Shown in pieces: positions 25,894-35,266 of a stretch of 64,000 bases of DNA. The notes under the pieces were generated by a model that did no database searches, was not told where the DNA came from, and worked only from the letters and a program-made list of their open reading frames with translations. This DNA is from Teichococcus aerophilus (GTDB taxonomy: Bacteria > Pseudomonadota > Alphaproteobacteria > Acetobacterales > Acetobacteraceae): contig NZ_JACTVA010000005.1 of assembly GCF_014490485.1 (NCBI RefSeq), positions 62,001-126,000 of the forward strand, given 5' to 3'. The position numbers and the translations under genes were made by a program. Each line of letters begins with the position of its first letter. Within the stretch, counting starts at the first letter, position 1.

Positions 25894-26313
25894 ATGACGG
25901 ATAACGTGACCGAGTTGCGCCCCAAAGGCGGTGACAGCGAGAAGATCACCATCAATCTCGGCTATGTCGATCTCGGCCATATCGACCTGCTGGTACAGGA
26001 CGGCTTCTACGCCAACCGGACCGATTTCATCCGCACCGCCATCCGTAACCAGATCGAACGCCATGCCGAGGCCGCGCGGCAATCCGTCGCACGGCGAAGC
26101 CTCGATCTCGGCATGCGGCACTTCACCCGCGCGGACCTGGAGCAGGTCCAGGCGGCAGGCGAGATGCTGGATATCCGCGTCCTCGGCCTCGCCAGCATTG
26201 CCCCCGATGTCACGGCGGAACTAGCCCGCGCCACTATCCGCTCGCTCTCCGTGCTGGGCGCGCTGCAAGCGAGTGCCGCGGTGAAGGCAGCCCTTGCCGA
26301 ACGGCTTCGCTGA
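25894..26313 (+). CDS. CopG-type ribbon-helix-helix regulator
   Basis: 139 residues. The N-terminal part EKITINLGYVDLGHIDLLVQDG, then YANRTDFIRTAIRNQIERH, is a ribbon-helix-helix strand plus two helices (about residues 18-60). The rest (SLDLGMRHFTRADLEQVQAAG and RVLGLASIAPDVTAELARATI) is a C-terminal domain of unknown fold found in CopG-like proteins next to PHB-depolymerase genes. Start ATG 25894 follows the operator palindrome; an upstream in-frame ATG at 25837 would place the palindrome inside the gene. Probable autorepressor that also controls the downstream esterase. Confidence 0.8.
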   Translation: MTDNVTELRPKGGDSEKITINLGYVDLGHIDLLVQDGFYANRTDFIRTAIRNQIERHAEAARQSVARRSLDLGMRHFTRADLEQVQAAGEMLDIRVLGLASIAPDVTAELARATIRSLSVLGALQASAAVKAALAERLR

Positions 26314-26385
26314 GCCACCACGGCCAGCGGCCCAGCGTGCCCCCTCGATGCGCCGTGCCTTGATCCTTTTCAGAAGGCTGGACCC

Positions 26386-27510
26386 ATGAATTTCCCGCGC
26401 CTCCAAGGCATGACCGAAGCGCTCCGCCTGACCCAGGCGGGCCAATTGAACGATGCGACCCAGTTGCTGCAGCAGCTTTGCCAGGGGCAGGCGGCGACAG
26501 GCCCGAGGGACGCGACAGTGCGACCGCGGCGCGTGATCGACCTGGCGCGGGCACTACCGAAAGCGATTGCGTCCGGCGTTGTCAGCCCGGGCCCTGCGGC
26601 CCCTCGCGCCACTGTCTTCAACGGCACCGCCGCCAGGCCAGCCAATTCGCCCATGCCAGCCGGTGCCGCCTTCCATGCCCTGACCTATAGCGGCCCAACA
26701 GGGACCCGCGCCTATCGGCTCTACGTCCCCGCCAGCTATCGCGGCGCGGCAGTGCCGCTGATCGTCATGCTGCATGGCTGCACCCAGTCGCCCGAGGACT
26801 TCGCCACGGGCACCGGGATGAACGTGCTGGCGGAGGCGGAGGGGTGCCTTGTCGCCTATCCGGCCCAGCCGGCCTCGGCCAATCCGCAAAAATGCTGGAA
26901 CTGGTTCAACGCCAACGACCAGCAACGGGACCAGGGCGAGCCGGCGATCCTGGCCGGGCTGACGCGGCAGATCATGCGGGACTACGCCGTTGACGCCCGC
27001 CGTGTTTATGTCGCCGGGCTTTCCGCCGGCGGTGCGGCGGCAGCCATTCTAGGCGCGGTCTATCCGGACCTCTACGCCGCCATCGGCGTGCATTCGGGCC
27101 TGGCGTGTGGTGCGGCGCGGGACATGCCCTCCGCCTTCGCCGCCATGCGGCAGGGCGGTGCGGCGCCCAGCCGCGCTGCCGCCGGCCAGCGCACGCCACC
27201 CGCCATCGTCTTCCATGCCGACCGGGACGGCACGGTGCATCCGCGCAATGGCGACCAGGTCCTGGCGCAATTCGGCGCCGGCCTGGGCATGAAGCCGGAG
27301 CGCCAGGATGGGCAGGTGCCGGGCGGCCACCGCTACACCATCAGCCGCTACCGCAACGGCCAGGGTGAGCCGCAGCTTGAGCATTGGTTGATCCAAGGCG
27401 GCGGCCACGCCTGGGCCGGTGGACATGCGCCGGGCAGCTATACCGACCCACGTGGTCCGGACGCATCCCGTGAAATACTGCGGTTTTTCCTACAGCACCG
27501 GATGGCCTAA
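26386..27510 (+). CDS. PHB depolymerase family esterase
   Basis: 374 residues, alpha/beta hydrolase. After an amphipathic N-terminus (MTEALRLTQAGQLNDATQLLQ) common to this cytoplasmic subgroup, the core has oxyanion motif MLHGCTQSPEDFA, lipase box VAGLSAGGAAAA (Ser213), Asp in FHADRDGTVHP (about 279) and His in IQGGGHAWAGG (about 345). The CW motif NPQKCWNWFNANDQQR is family-typical. No signal peptide is seen, so it may hydrolyse intracellular polyhydroxybutyrate oligomers or a different ester. AGAAGG precedes the ATG. It lies 72 bases after the CopG-type gene and is probably in the same regulon. Confidence 0.88.
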   Translation: MNFPRLQGMTEALRLTQAGQLNDATQLLQQLCQGQAATGPRDATVRPRRVIDLARALPKAIASGVVSPGPAAPRATVFNGTAARPANSPMPAGAAFHALTYSGPTGTRAYRLYVPASYRGAAVPLIVMLHGCTQSPEDFATGTGMNVLAEAEGCLVAYPAQPASANPQKCWNWFNANDQQRDQGEPAILAGLTRQIMRDYAVDARRVYVAGLSAGGAAAAILGAVYPDLYAAIGVHSGLACGAARDMPSAFAAMRQGGAAPSRAAAGQRTPPAIVFHADRDGTVHPRNGDQVLAQFGAGLGMKPERQDGQVPGGHRYTISRYRNGQGEPQLEHWLIQGGGHAWAGGHAPGSYTDPRGPDASREILRFFLQHRMA

Positions 27511-27708
27511 GGCGAAACGCAGTCTGAGGGTTGGGAGTGGTATCGCCGTGACGGCACGCGGGGAAAGGTCGGGGAACGAATTCGCCGGACCCGATCTTTC
27601 CTTTGGCCGCCAGCCGTCGCTACGACCGGCGGCTGAGGAGGCGGGCTTGTCTGCGGCAACAGGACACGCCCCCTGTAGAGCGCAAGGACAGGGCCGCAGC
27701 GGCCAGTC

Positions 27709-29796
27709 CTAAGCCCTGGAATCGATCAGCGTCTTGATCCGGTTCGCCAGTGCATCCATCGCGAAAGGCTTGGTCAGGACATGCATGCCGGGATGCAGGC
27801 TGCCCTGGCCGAGCACCGCGTTCTCCGCGTAACCGGTGATGAACAAGATCCGCAGATCGGGGCGCAGCAATCGCGCCGCATCGGCCAGCTGCCGGCCATT
27901 CATGCCGCCCGGCAGGCCGACATCCGTTACCAGCAAATCGATATGCAGGTCAGATTGCAGGATTCGCAAGCCGGCATGGCCGTCCGCGGCCTCGACCGCC
28001 GCATAGCCCAGATCCTCAAGCACCTCGGTGACGATCATGCGCACGGTGGCCTCGTCATCCACCACGAGTACCGTCTCGCCCTTCTCCGCGCGCGGTGCGT
28101 CCGCCAGGCCGGATTGCGCATCCATGCGGACGAGGTAGCCGTCATGGCGCGGCAGATAGAGGCGTATGGTGGTGCCGTGGCCGACTTCGGACTGGATCCT
28201 AATATGCCCCTCCGATTGCCGGACGAAGCCATAGATCATGGAGAGGCCCAGGCCGGTACCCTGGCCCAGCGGCTTGGTGGTGAAGAACGGGTCAAAAGCA
28301 CGCGCCATGACATCCGGCGTCATGCCCACGCCACTATCCGTGACGGTGAGGACGACGTACTGGCCAGCCGGCAGGTCGTGGTCCTGCCCAGCCTGATGGT
28401 CCACCTTGGCGTTCGAGGCGTGGATGATCAGCCGGCCGCCATCGGGCATGGCGTCGCGCGCGTTGATGCAAAGATTGAGCAGGGCGTTCTCAAGCTGCGG
28501 CGGGTCCACGAGGGTGAGCCACAGATTATCCGCCCGCGCGACTTCCAGCGAAATCTCCGGCCCGACGGTACGGCGGACCAGGTCCTCCATTCCCGCCACC
28601 AGCTGGCTGACATCGGTGGTCTTGGGATCCAGCGTCTGCCGGCGGGAAAAGGCAAGCAGGCGGTGCGTTAACGCCGCCGCGCGCGCGGCGGCTTCCTGCG
28701 CCGAGTTGACGAACCGGGCGATCTCATGCACCCGGCCCTGCGCGATGCGAAGCTGCAGCAGCTCCAGGCTTCCCGTGATGCCAGCGAGCAGATTGTTGAA
28801 ATCATGCGCCAGGCCACCGGTGAGCTGGCCGACCGCCTCCATCTTCTGGGACTGGCGCAGCTGCTCCTCAGTCCGCTCGCGCTGCGCGATTTCCGCCAGC
28901 ACGACGTCGTGCGCCAGGCTGAGTTCGGCCGTACGGGAAGCAACGCGGTCTTCCAGCGTCTCGTTCAGGCGGCGGAGTTGATCTTCCGCCGTCTTGCGAT
29001 CGGTGACATCCGAGGAGACGCCGACGAGCCTGGTCTTGCCGGCCTGGCGGTTCCGCACCAGACGCGCACGCAACTCCGCCCAGTGCACGGTGCCGTCCGG
29101 CCAGAGGGTGCGGAACTCGGTGGCGAAGTCGCTACCGGTCTCGGCGCTGGCACGGATACGGGCGAGCACCTCGGCCCGGTCCTCTGGATGGATGCTGTCG
29201 ACCAGGTCGTCGTAGCCGAAATCCGCGTCCTGCCTGCGGCCAAACACTGTCCTGCAGGTGGTGGACGCGGCCAGGACACGGGCTTCGACATCAAGTTCCC
29301 AAGGGCCGAGCCGGCCGGCCTGCAGCGCGGTCGCCAGCCTGCTCTCGCCCTCATGCAGCGCCTCGATCCGCGCCCGCGCGTCATACTGACGCTGCCGTCC
29401 GCGTAAGGCGGAGCGGGCGAGGCTGATGAAGGTCGTCGGGTGGAACGGGCGCTCCAGGAAGGTGACGTTGCCCAGGATGTCGAGCAGACGCACGGCGGCC
29501 GGATTCCGCTCCAATCCACCGCCGCTGCGGGTCAGCACGATGAAAGAGAAGTCGGACCACGCCGGCTGGCGCGCCAGCCGGGCGGAGAGGCCGCGGAGAT
29601 CGGCGCTCTGGAGCGCTTCCTCCGTCACCACGCCGAAGCCCGCCTCATCGTCCAGCGCGGCCTCGAACATGCCGAGATCCTGGCAGACGAGGCTGGAAGC
29701 TTGCGCCTCCGCCAACAGGGCCTGCGCGATGGTGGCATCCCGCCCATGCGGCATGTAGACCAAAGCCCGCGGCGACGAGACGGCTGAGTGAGGCAT
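27709..29796 (-). CDS. Hybrid histidine kinase with PAS and receiver domains
   Basis: 695 residues, no membrane segment. Residues 1-135 form a degenerate receiver-like domain ending [24 protein letters not shown] at about 150-270 ([29 protein letters not shown]), a coiled coil at 270-315, HisKA with His331 ([21 protein letters not shown]), HATPase with N-box [14 protein letters not shown] and G-boxes TDSGVGM and [11 protein letters not shown], then a C-terminal receiver with Asp625 ([11 protein letters not shown]). Its ATG overlaps the kaiC-like stop (TAATG), so it is coupled to that ATPase and is its probable output partner. Confidence 0.92.
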   Translation of the reverse strand: MPHSAVSSPRALVYMPHGRDATIAQALLAEAQASSLVCQDLGMFEAALDDEAGFGVVTEEALQSADLRGLSARLARQPAWSDFSFIVLTRSGGGLERNPAAVRLLDILGNVTFLERPFHPTTFISLARSALRGRQRQYDARARIEALHEGESRLATALQAGRLGPWELDVEARVLAASTTCRTVFGRRQDADFGYDDLVDSIHPEDRAEVLARIRASAETGSDFATEFRTLWPDGTVHWAELRARLVRNRQAGKTRLVGVSSDVTDRKTAEDQLRRLNETLEDRVASRTAELSLAHDVVLAEIAQRERTEEQLRQSQKMEAVGQLTGGLAHDFNNLLAGITGSLELLQLRIAQGRVHEIARFVNSAQEAAARAAALTHRLLAFSRRQTLDPKTTDVSQLVAGMEDLVRRTVGPEISLEVARADNLWLTLVDPPQLENALLNLCINARDAMPDGGRLIIHASNAKVDHQAGQDHDLPAGQYVVLTVTDSGVGMTPDVMARAFDPFFTTKPLGQGTGLGLSMIYGFVRQSEGHIRIQSEVGHGTTIRLYLPRHDGYLVRMDAQSGLADAPRAEKGETVLVVDDEATVRMIVTEVLEDLGYAAVEAADGHAGLRILQSDLHIDLLVTDVGLPGGMNGRQLADAARLLRPDLRILFITGYAENAVLGQGSLHPGMHVLTKPFAMDALANRIKTLIDSRA

Positions 29797-31298
29797 TATT
29801 CGGTGATCGTGCCGTTCATCAACGGCATCGCGGCACCAACGAAAGTCGGGACACCCCGTAGCACGCCCTGGAATTCGTCGAGCGGTATGCCAAGTTGAAG
29901 GCCCTTGGCGCTGATGCGGTACTCACGGATCGTATCCTCGTGCGACCCGGTACGCTTCTTGATGACCGAGACCGCCCGGCGAACCCTGCCCATCGCTTCG
30001 AAGTAGCGCAGCAGGATGACCGTATCCGCCAGATAGGTGATATCCACAGGTGACTTCATGTCACCCACCAGCCCATGCTGCGCCACGGTCAGGAACGTGG
30101 TCGCGCCCTGGCGGTTCAGGTACTGCAATAATTCGTGGATGTGCAGGATGAGCGATTTTTCATCCGGCATGGCTGCCTGATAGCCGTTCAGGCTGTCGAT
30201 CACCACCGTCTTGGCCTGGGCAAAATCCACCCGTTCCCGCACCCGATGCGCGAACTCGCCCGGCGAGAGCTCGGCGGCGTCGACCTGCTCGATATGCAGC
30301 ATGCCGCTGTCGCGAAGGCCCTGGAGATCGAACCCCATGGCCCGCGTCCGTTCGAACAACAAGCCGAGTTCCTCGTCGAAGACGAACATGGCCACCTTCT
30401 CGCCGCGCTTGGCAGCGGCGATCAGAAACTGCAGTACGAAAGTACTTTTGCCGGTGCCAGCCGGGCCGAGCACCAGGGCGCTCGACCCTTGCTCGACCCC
30501 GCCGCCGAGCAAATCGTCCAACTCGGGAATGTCGCTGGTCATGCGACCACGCGTGAAGCCTGTGCGATGCTCGGCGGCGACAAGCCGGGGAAACACATGG
30601 ACGCCGCCGGTCTTGACGGTGAAATCATGGAAGCCGCCACGGAACGACTGTCCGCGATACTTGGACACCCGCAGCCGCCGCCGCTCCGCCCCATAATCGG
30701 GTGCGAGCTCCTCCAGGCGGATCACGCCGTGGACGACGCTGTGCACCGTCTTGTCAAGGGACTCCGAGGTCAGATCGTCCAGCAACAGCACCGTGGCGCC
30801 CGAGCGGGCGAAATAATGCTTCATCGCCAGGATCTGCCGCCGGTACCGCAAAGAACTTTGCGCCAGCAGCCGGATCTCCGAGAGCGAATCGAGGACGACG
30901 CGGGATGGCCGCACACGCTCGAACATCTCGAAGATCTGCCGCGTCGCCTCGCCAAGCTCAAGGTCGGAGGAGTAGAGCAGGCTCTGCTGCTGGGACGCGT
31001 CCAGCAGGCTCTCCGGCGGCACCAGCTCGAAGACCTCGATACTTTCATCAAGGGTCCAGCCATGAGAGGCCGCACCACTGCGCAGCTCACGGTCGGTTTC
31101 CGAGAGGGTGATATAGAGTCCCTTCTCCCCCGCTGCAGAGCCTTCCAGCAGGAAGCGCAGGGCAATGGTGGTCTTGCCGGTGCCGGGCGTGCCCTCCAGC
31201 AGGAACAGATGGCCCTGGGCCAGTCCGCCGACCAGGATGTCATCCAGGCCGGGAACGCCGGTGCGGGCCTTGTGCGGCGGGCCTACTTCACTCTGCAT
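29796..31298 (-). CDS. KaiC-like double RecA-domain ATPase
   Basis: 500 residues from ATG 31298. CI domain: Walker A EGTPGTGKTT at about residues 35-44, catalytic acidic pair in TLSETDREL, Walker B RVVLDSLSEI. CII domain: Walker A LGPAGTGKST (about 277-286), FVFDEELGLLFER, Walker B TVVIDSLNG, and FLTVAQHGLVGD. The linker VRRAVSVIKKRTGSHEDTIREYRIS is the KaiC-family ending. The Ser/Thr pair autophosphorylated in cyanobacterial KaiC CII is not evident. The start lies 11 bases inside the HTH gene. No kaiA or kaiB is near; non-cyanobacterial KaiC homologues act in stress or timing signalling with histidine kinases. Confidence 0.9.
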   Translation of the reverse strand: MQSEVGPPHKARTGVPGLDDILVGGLAQGHLFLLEGTPGTGKTTIALRFLLEGSAAGEKGLYITLSETDRELRSGAASHGWTLDESIEVFELVPPESLLDASQQQSLLYSSDLELGEATRQIFEMFERVRPSRVVLDSLSEIRLLAQSSLRYRRQILAMKHYFARSGATVLLLDDLTSESLDKTVHSVVHGVIRLEELAPDYGAERRRLRVSKYRGQSFRGGFHDFTVKTGGVHVFPRLVAAEHRTGFTRGRMTSDIPELDDLLGGGVEQGSSALVLGPAGTGKSTFVLQFLIAAAKRGEKVAMFVFDEELGLLFERTRAMGFDLQGLRDSGMLHIEQVDAAELSPGEFAHRVRERVDFAQAKTVVIDSLNGYQAAMPDEKSLILHIHELLQYLNRQGATTFLTVAQHGLVGDMKSPVDITYLADTVILLRYFEAMGRVRRAVSVIKKRTGSHEDTIREYRISAKGLQLGIPLDEFQGVLRGVPTFVGAAMPLMNGTITE

Positions 31299-31644
31299 CG
31301 GTGGTCCCGATCTGATCCAGTACGGTCTTGGGGAGGGCATAGGCTGGGATAGCCGCGAGCACGTCGCTCATGCGGTCCCTCGCGCGCCCGGATTCATAGT
31401 CGGATTGTCTGCGAAGCCAGAACCGCGAGGGCACACCGCAGAAGCGCTCCAACCGCAGCGAGGTCTCAGCAGTGATGGCGGCCTGCCCCGCCATGATGCG
31501 ATGAAGGCTTTGCCGTGTGATCCGGAGTTCGACGGAAGCCTGACTCACGCTCAGGTTGAGCGCGGGCAGCACGTATTCGCGCAGTAATGTGCCAGGATGC
31601 GGCCAGACCTCGGGATGGGGCGCCGGGATCGGCCTGTTCTTCAT
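31288..31644 (-). CDS. HigA-like HTH protein without toxin partner
   Basis: 118 residues. The start HPGTLLREYVLPALNLSVSQASVELRITRQSLHRIMAG matches HigA antitoxins (XRE-type HTH at about 25-80), continuing AITAETSLRLERFCGVPSRFWLRRQSDYE, also HigA-typical. The tail after residue 90 (RARDRMSDVLAAIPAYALPKTVL) is an extension. The expected higB toxin would lie upstream on the same strand; 163 bases there contain no toxin-like frame. Instead the gene overlaps the kaiC-like start, so it probably works as a regulator of the KaiC/kinase operon. Confidence 0.82.
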   Translation of the reverse strand: MKNRPIPAPHPEVWPHPGTLLREYVLPALNLSVSQASVELRITRQSLHRIMAGQAAITAETSLRLERFCGVPSRFWLRRQSDYESGRARDRMSDVLAAIPAYALPKTVLDQIGTTDAE

Positions 31645-31807
31645 TCATGCGGTGTAACGCGCGGAGTGACAGGCCGCAATATCTACACGGCCGCCCTTAC
31701 GCCGGGACGCCAGGCGCAAACGGCAGCCCGGCCGACCGCGTTCAGGCCTCCAGGCTGCGCCCGCCTGACGCTTCGGACCAGAATCCGCCGCGATAGGCGA
31801 TCATCCC

Positions 31808-34800
31808 TTACCGCTCCTGCGTAGCGTGCAAGCCCAAATACGCGGCAACATGGCGGGCCAAGTCCTGCGCATAGGAACCTACGACCAACTCGTGATGCGA
31901 CCCCGCGACACCGACAATTTTTAGTTGAGACGACAGACGTTGCCAGAGCGGCAGCGAATCGCAGGTTCGCGGATCGCGACGCTCGGCATGAAATAGGATC
32001 ACCGGACCGGGGAAGGGTTGCGGCCGATAGGAGGCATAAGCCAGCTCACACCCGGCCCGCACGCGATCCAGTGGCGGCGGCAGCGGCCGCTCTGTCTCCG
32101 CCGTCGCCACAGTGTTCCGACTTGGGGTGAGGCCGGCTGCCACCCGAATGCTGTTGCCGATGTTCGCCAGCTCCTGACGAAGATAAGCCCGGCGCTCACG
32201 GGTGTTCATGCCAGCCATGGCGTCGCGATAGACCGCGAAGCGCCCGAGGCGGAATCGCAGCCAGTCGCGCAGCGACAGGTTGCGCGGATGGAAGCCTGAA
32301 TCGAGCAGCGCCAGCATATCCATGCGTTCGCCAGCTTCGGCCAATTGTCGCGCCATGTCGTAGACCACCAGGCCTCCGAAGGAGTAGCCGCATAGCGCAT
32401 AGGGACCGTGTGGCTGGACTTCGCGCAGTGCCGCAATGTAGTGCGCGGCCATGGCGGGAATATCCCGGTGCGGCAGCTTGTCCTGATCCAGGCCATAGGC
32501 CTGAAGGGCGTAGACCGGACGGCCGGACAGGGCGCCGAGATGTCCCAGGAACTGGCGCTGCTCCACGACGGTGCCGGACATCCCGTGCACCGCGAAGACC
32601 GGCCGCCCGGCGCCATCGCTGACGCGCACGAGAGAGACGTTCCGCTCCGTACCACCCGCTTCAATCAGCTGCGCTAGTTCGGCCACCGTACGGGCGTGGA
32701 ACAGCACGGACATCGGGAGATCCTGGCCGAACTCGGCCTCGATCGCGGCGAAGAGCGAAATGGCCATAATCGAGTCGCCGCCGAGAAGAAAGAAGTCATC
32801 CTCGGCGCTAACGGCGTTGAAGCCGAACAGGCGCCTCCAGATGCCGCAAAGTCGCTCTGTGACTGAAGCGGCTGGATCGGTGGTCTGGCCAGCGACGATG
32901 CCAAGAGGCGCTTGCAGGGCGGAGTGATTTGCAAGTTCCTCCAAAATCTCGGGGTTCCGCAGCGCCGCGCGATTGGCGATGGCCCGCCCATTGACCGCGT
33001 CCGACGCCGCACGTTCGGAACGCTTGCCACTATGGGTTGTCGGAAGGTCACTGACCTGGGCCAAGACGGCGGGAACATGGGCGGGCGATGTGCGCTCGCC
33101 GATCTGCCGACGTATCGCCCTGCTGAGCACATCATCGAGCAACGTCGCGTCCTGCAGAACGACGAGCAGAACGATGCGCGATGCGCCATCCGGCAACACC
33201 TGCTCGACCGCCAAGGCATCCTTGATGCCATCGATGCCTGATAACGCCGCATAAATCTCAGCAGGGCCAATGCGGATGCCACGAACGTTGAGAATGCCGT
33301 CCGAGCGGCCCCGCATGCGGAAGCCGCCGTGAGGGGATACCGAGATGAGATCCCCGTGGGTCCAGACGCCGGGGTTCTCAGCGAAATATGCGGCGCGGAA
33401 CGCTTTGCCATCCGGATCGTTGAGGAAGCCGACGGGACGGGAGGGAAACGGATTGGCGCAGATCAGCTCGCCCTCTGTTGCAGCACTCGATCCATCCTTT
33501 AGCATTGCCCGGACGTCGAGGCCGAGGCTGCGGCACTGCGCCTCTCCCCGAAACACCGGCAGGCCGGGATGGCCGAGCACGAAGCACCCGATGATATCGG
33601 TGCCACCGGAAACCGACTGCAGCGGCACCGGCTTCACCTGGCTGGCGACCCAGTCAAACTGCTCGTCCCGAAGAATGGATCCGGTGGAGAGGATGGCCCG
33701 CAACGAGGCAAGATCGGTCTGTCGCGCCGGCACATAGCCATGGTCCGCGCAGAGTTTCAGGTAGGGCGGGCTGGTGCCGAAAACCGTGACGCGATGTTCT
33801 TCGACAATACGCCACAGGGTTTCGGGCCCGGTCACGGCGCCGTCGTACAGAACAAGCGTCGTCCCAGCCGCCAGTGCCGAGAGCTGCCAGTTCCACATCA
33901 TCCAGGCGGTGGAGGTGAAAAAGAACAGCCTGTCACGCCCGCCCAGGTCACAGTGCAGGCGATGTTCCTTCAGGTGCTCGATCAAGGTACCGCCGGCGCC
34001 GTGGACGATGCATTTCGGTGCGCCCGTGGTGCCTGAAGAAAACAGAATGAAGAGTGGCTGGTTAAAATCGAAGCGTGCCCACGCCCTACCCTTGACCGAT
34101 GCCCACGGGATGTCGGACAGCAGCAGCACCGCGGGCGCCTCGGCCGGCAAGGGAACAGAGGCACGGCCCAGTAGAATCATGCCCAGGCGAGGTGCGACCT
34201 CTGCGGCAACATGATGCACGCGCAGCGGAAGTTCGGGATCGTCCCCGCTGCTGCCGTGGGAGATGATGAGATCCGGCTTCAGCCGCGCGAAGCGGGACAC
34301 GATGGCCTCCACCCCCATCTCCGGCGCCGAGGTCGAAAGGCTGGCACCGAGTGCTGCGATCGCCAGGCAGGTGATGATCGCCATGTCATCATTGCGGAAT
34401 ACGGCGCCAACGCGGTCGCCCGCCCGCAGGCCGCGTACGTGAAGCGCGAGTGCGACCTCGGTAACCCTGCTGCGCAGCTCTGCCCAGCTGGTGCTGACCG
34501 AGGATCCGTCCGCCTTGCAGCTGATCAGGGCGATGTCGTCGTCCGTCTTGTGCCGGCCACCGCCGAGGACACATTCGGCGAAGTTCAGCCGAACATCGGG
34601 AAAGAAGCAAGCGTCGGCGATTCCTTGCCCCTGCCAGGCAGGATTTGAGTTGCCACTCCAAGGAAGATCGCACCACTCAAGAAACAATTGCCAGAAGAGT
34701 TGCGACTGCTGAACCGCGAAGTCGTCGAAGGATGCGTACGTCTCGAAGCACAGGCCTGTCCGCACTGCGCAAAACTTCTGGAATGCGGCGAGTTGTGATA

Positions 34801-34897
34801 CGGCGAAGCGTGCGGGGTCGGGATTGAAGATGGGCGCAAGCTGCGCGACCGGGTCTTTCGGCAACGGCAGGGCTTGGGTATTCAGACCATCGGGCAT
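31808..34897 (-). CDS. Stand-alone adenylation-carrier-thioesterase enzyme with acetoacetyl-CoA-synthetase-type adenylation domain
   Basis: 1029 residues in three parts. Residues 1-640 look like acetoacetyl-CoA synthetase, not a typical NRPS adenylation domain: AMP-binding ILFSSGTTGAPKCIVHG (SSGTTG at 287-292), TSTAWMMWNWQLSALAAGTTLV, the GRSDGILNVRGIRIGPAEIY hinge and catalytic Lys625 in THSGKRSE. Residues about 675-755 are a phosphopantetheine carrier, FFLLGGDSIMAISL, Ser709. From about 765 to the end is a type I thioesterase: ALCGYSFGGLVVYD (Ser839) and GSHHEL (His about 1001). GAGAGGAG precedes ATG 34897. No phosphopantetheinyl transferase or other NRPS gene is adjacent. It diverges from the exopolysaccharide cluster, so its acyl product could modify the polymer; that is inference. 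Confidence 0.9.
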   Translation of the reverse strand: MPDGLNTQALPLPKDPVAQLAPIFNPDPARFAVSQLAAFQKFCAVRTGLCFETYASFDDFAVQQSQLFWQLFLEWCDLPWSGNSNPAWQGQGIADACFFPDVRLNFAECVLGGGRHKTDDDIALISCKADGSSVSTSWAELRSRVTEVALALHVRGLRAGDRVGAVFRNDDMAIITCLAIAALGASLSTSAPEMGVEAIVSRFARLKPDLIISHGSSGDDPELPLRVHHVAAEVAPRLGMILLGRASVPLPAEAPAVLLLSDIPWASVKGRAWARFDFNQPLFILFSSGTTGAPKCIVHGAGGTLIEHLKEHRLHCDLGGRDRLFFFTSTAWMMWNWQLSALAAGTTLVLYDGAVTGPETLWRIVEEHRVTVFGTSPPYLKLCADHGYVPARQTDLASLRAILSTGSILRDEQFDWVASQVKPVPLQSVSGGTDIIGCFVLGHPGLPVFRGEAQCRSLGLDVRAMLKDGSSAATEGELICANPFPSRPVGFLNDPDGKAFRAAYFAENPGVWTHGDLISVSPHGGFRMRGRSDGILNVRGIRIGPAEIYAALSGIDGIKDALAVEQVLPDGASRIVLLVVLQDATLLDDVLSRAIRRQIGERTSPAHVPAVLAQVSDLPTTHSGKRSERAASDAVNGRAIANRAALRNPEILEELANHSALQAPLGIVAGQTTDPAASVTERLCGIWRRLFGFNAVSAEDDFFLLGGDSIMAISLFAAIEAEFGQDLPMSVLFHARTVAELAQLIEAGGTERNVSLVRVSDGAGRPVFAVHGMSGTVVEQRQFLGHLGALSGRPVYALQAYGLDQDKLPHRDIPAMAAHYIAALREVQPHGPYALCGYSFGGLVVYDMARQLAEAGERMDMLALLDSGFHPRNLSLRDWLRFRLGRFAVYRDAMAGMNTRERRAYLRQELANIGNSIRVAAGLTPSRNTVATAETERPLPPPLDRVRAGCELAYASYRPQPFPGPVILFHAERRDPRTCDSLPLWQRLSSQLKIVGVAGSHHELVVGSYAQDLARHVAAYLGLHATQER

Positions 34898-35266
34898 GCT
34901 CCGCGCTCCTCTCTTAGGGCACCTAAAGCTTATGCGTGGAAGGACGGCGCGGAATTCTGCGTTGCAGCATATCGTTGCATCCAATCAACAAAACTTGATC
35001 ACGCTGCAGTGCGGCAGACTGGCTGCGGAGTCCGTGAGAAATAGCGCAAAAATATTTCTTTTAGAGAGAATATAGCTATCTGAAATCTAGCCAGGTGGCT
35101 TTTCCTGCGCGCAACGAAATTTGTTCGTGTCTTTGTTACTTCAGCAAAACATCTTGCACTGCAACCAAAGCCAAGCCTTACCTCACCTCTGAAGCTTTCC
35201 ATTCGGTCACCTTCCAGCGAGCGGACAGAGCCGTGGCCTGGATGAGCCCGAGACATGAGGGGCCAG
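34898..35266. other. AT-rich divergent intergenic region, 369 bases
   Basis: Separates the adenylation-carrier-thioesterase gene from the first glycosyltransferase gene. Bases 35030-35220 are clearly more AT-rich than the flanks (runs such as AAAAATATTTC and TATAGCTATC), as expected for a shared promoter region. No convincing -35/-10 pair, operator or small ORF was recognised; a 94-codon frame at 34999-35283 minus overlaps the transferase start and lacks a ribosome-binding site. Confidence 0.5.

Noticed and set aside
31645-31807. Possible higB toxin gene upstream of the HigA-like gene
   Set aside because: The gap is only 163 bases and holds no RelE/HigB-like frame on the minus strand.
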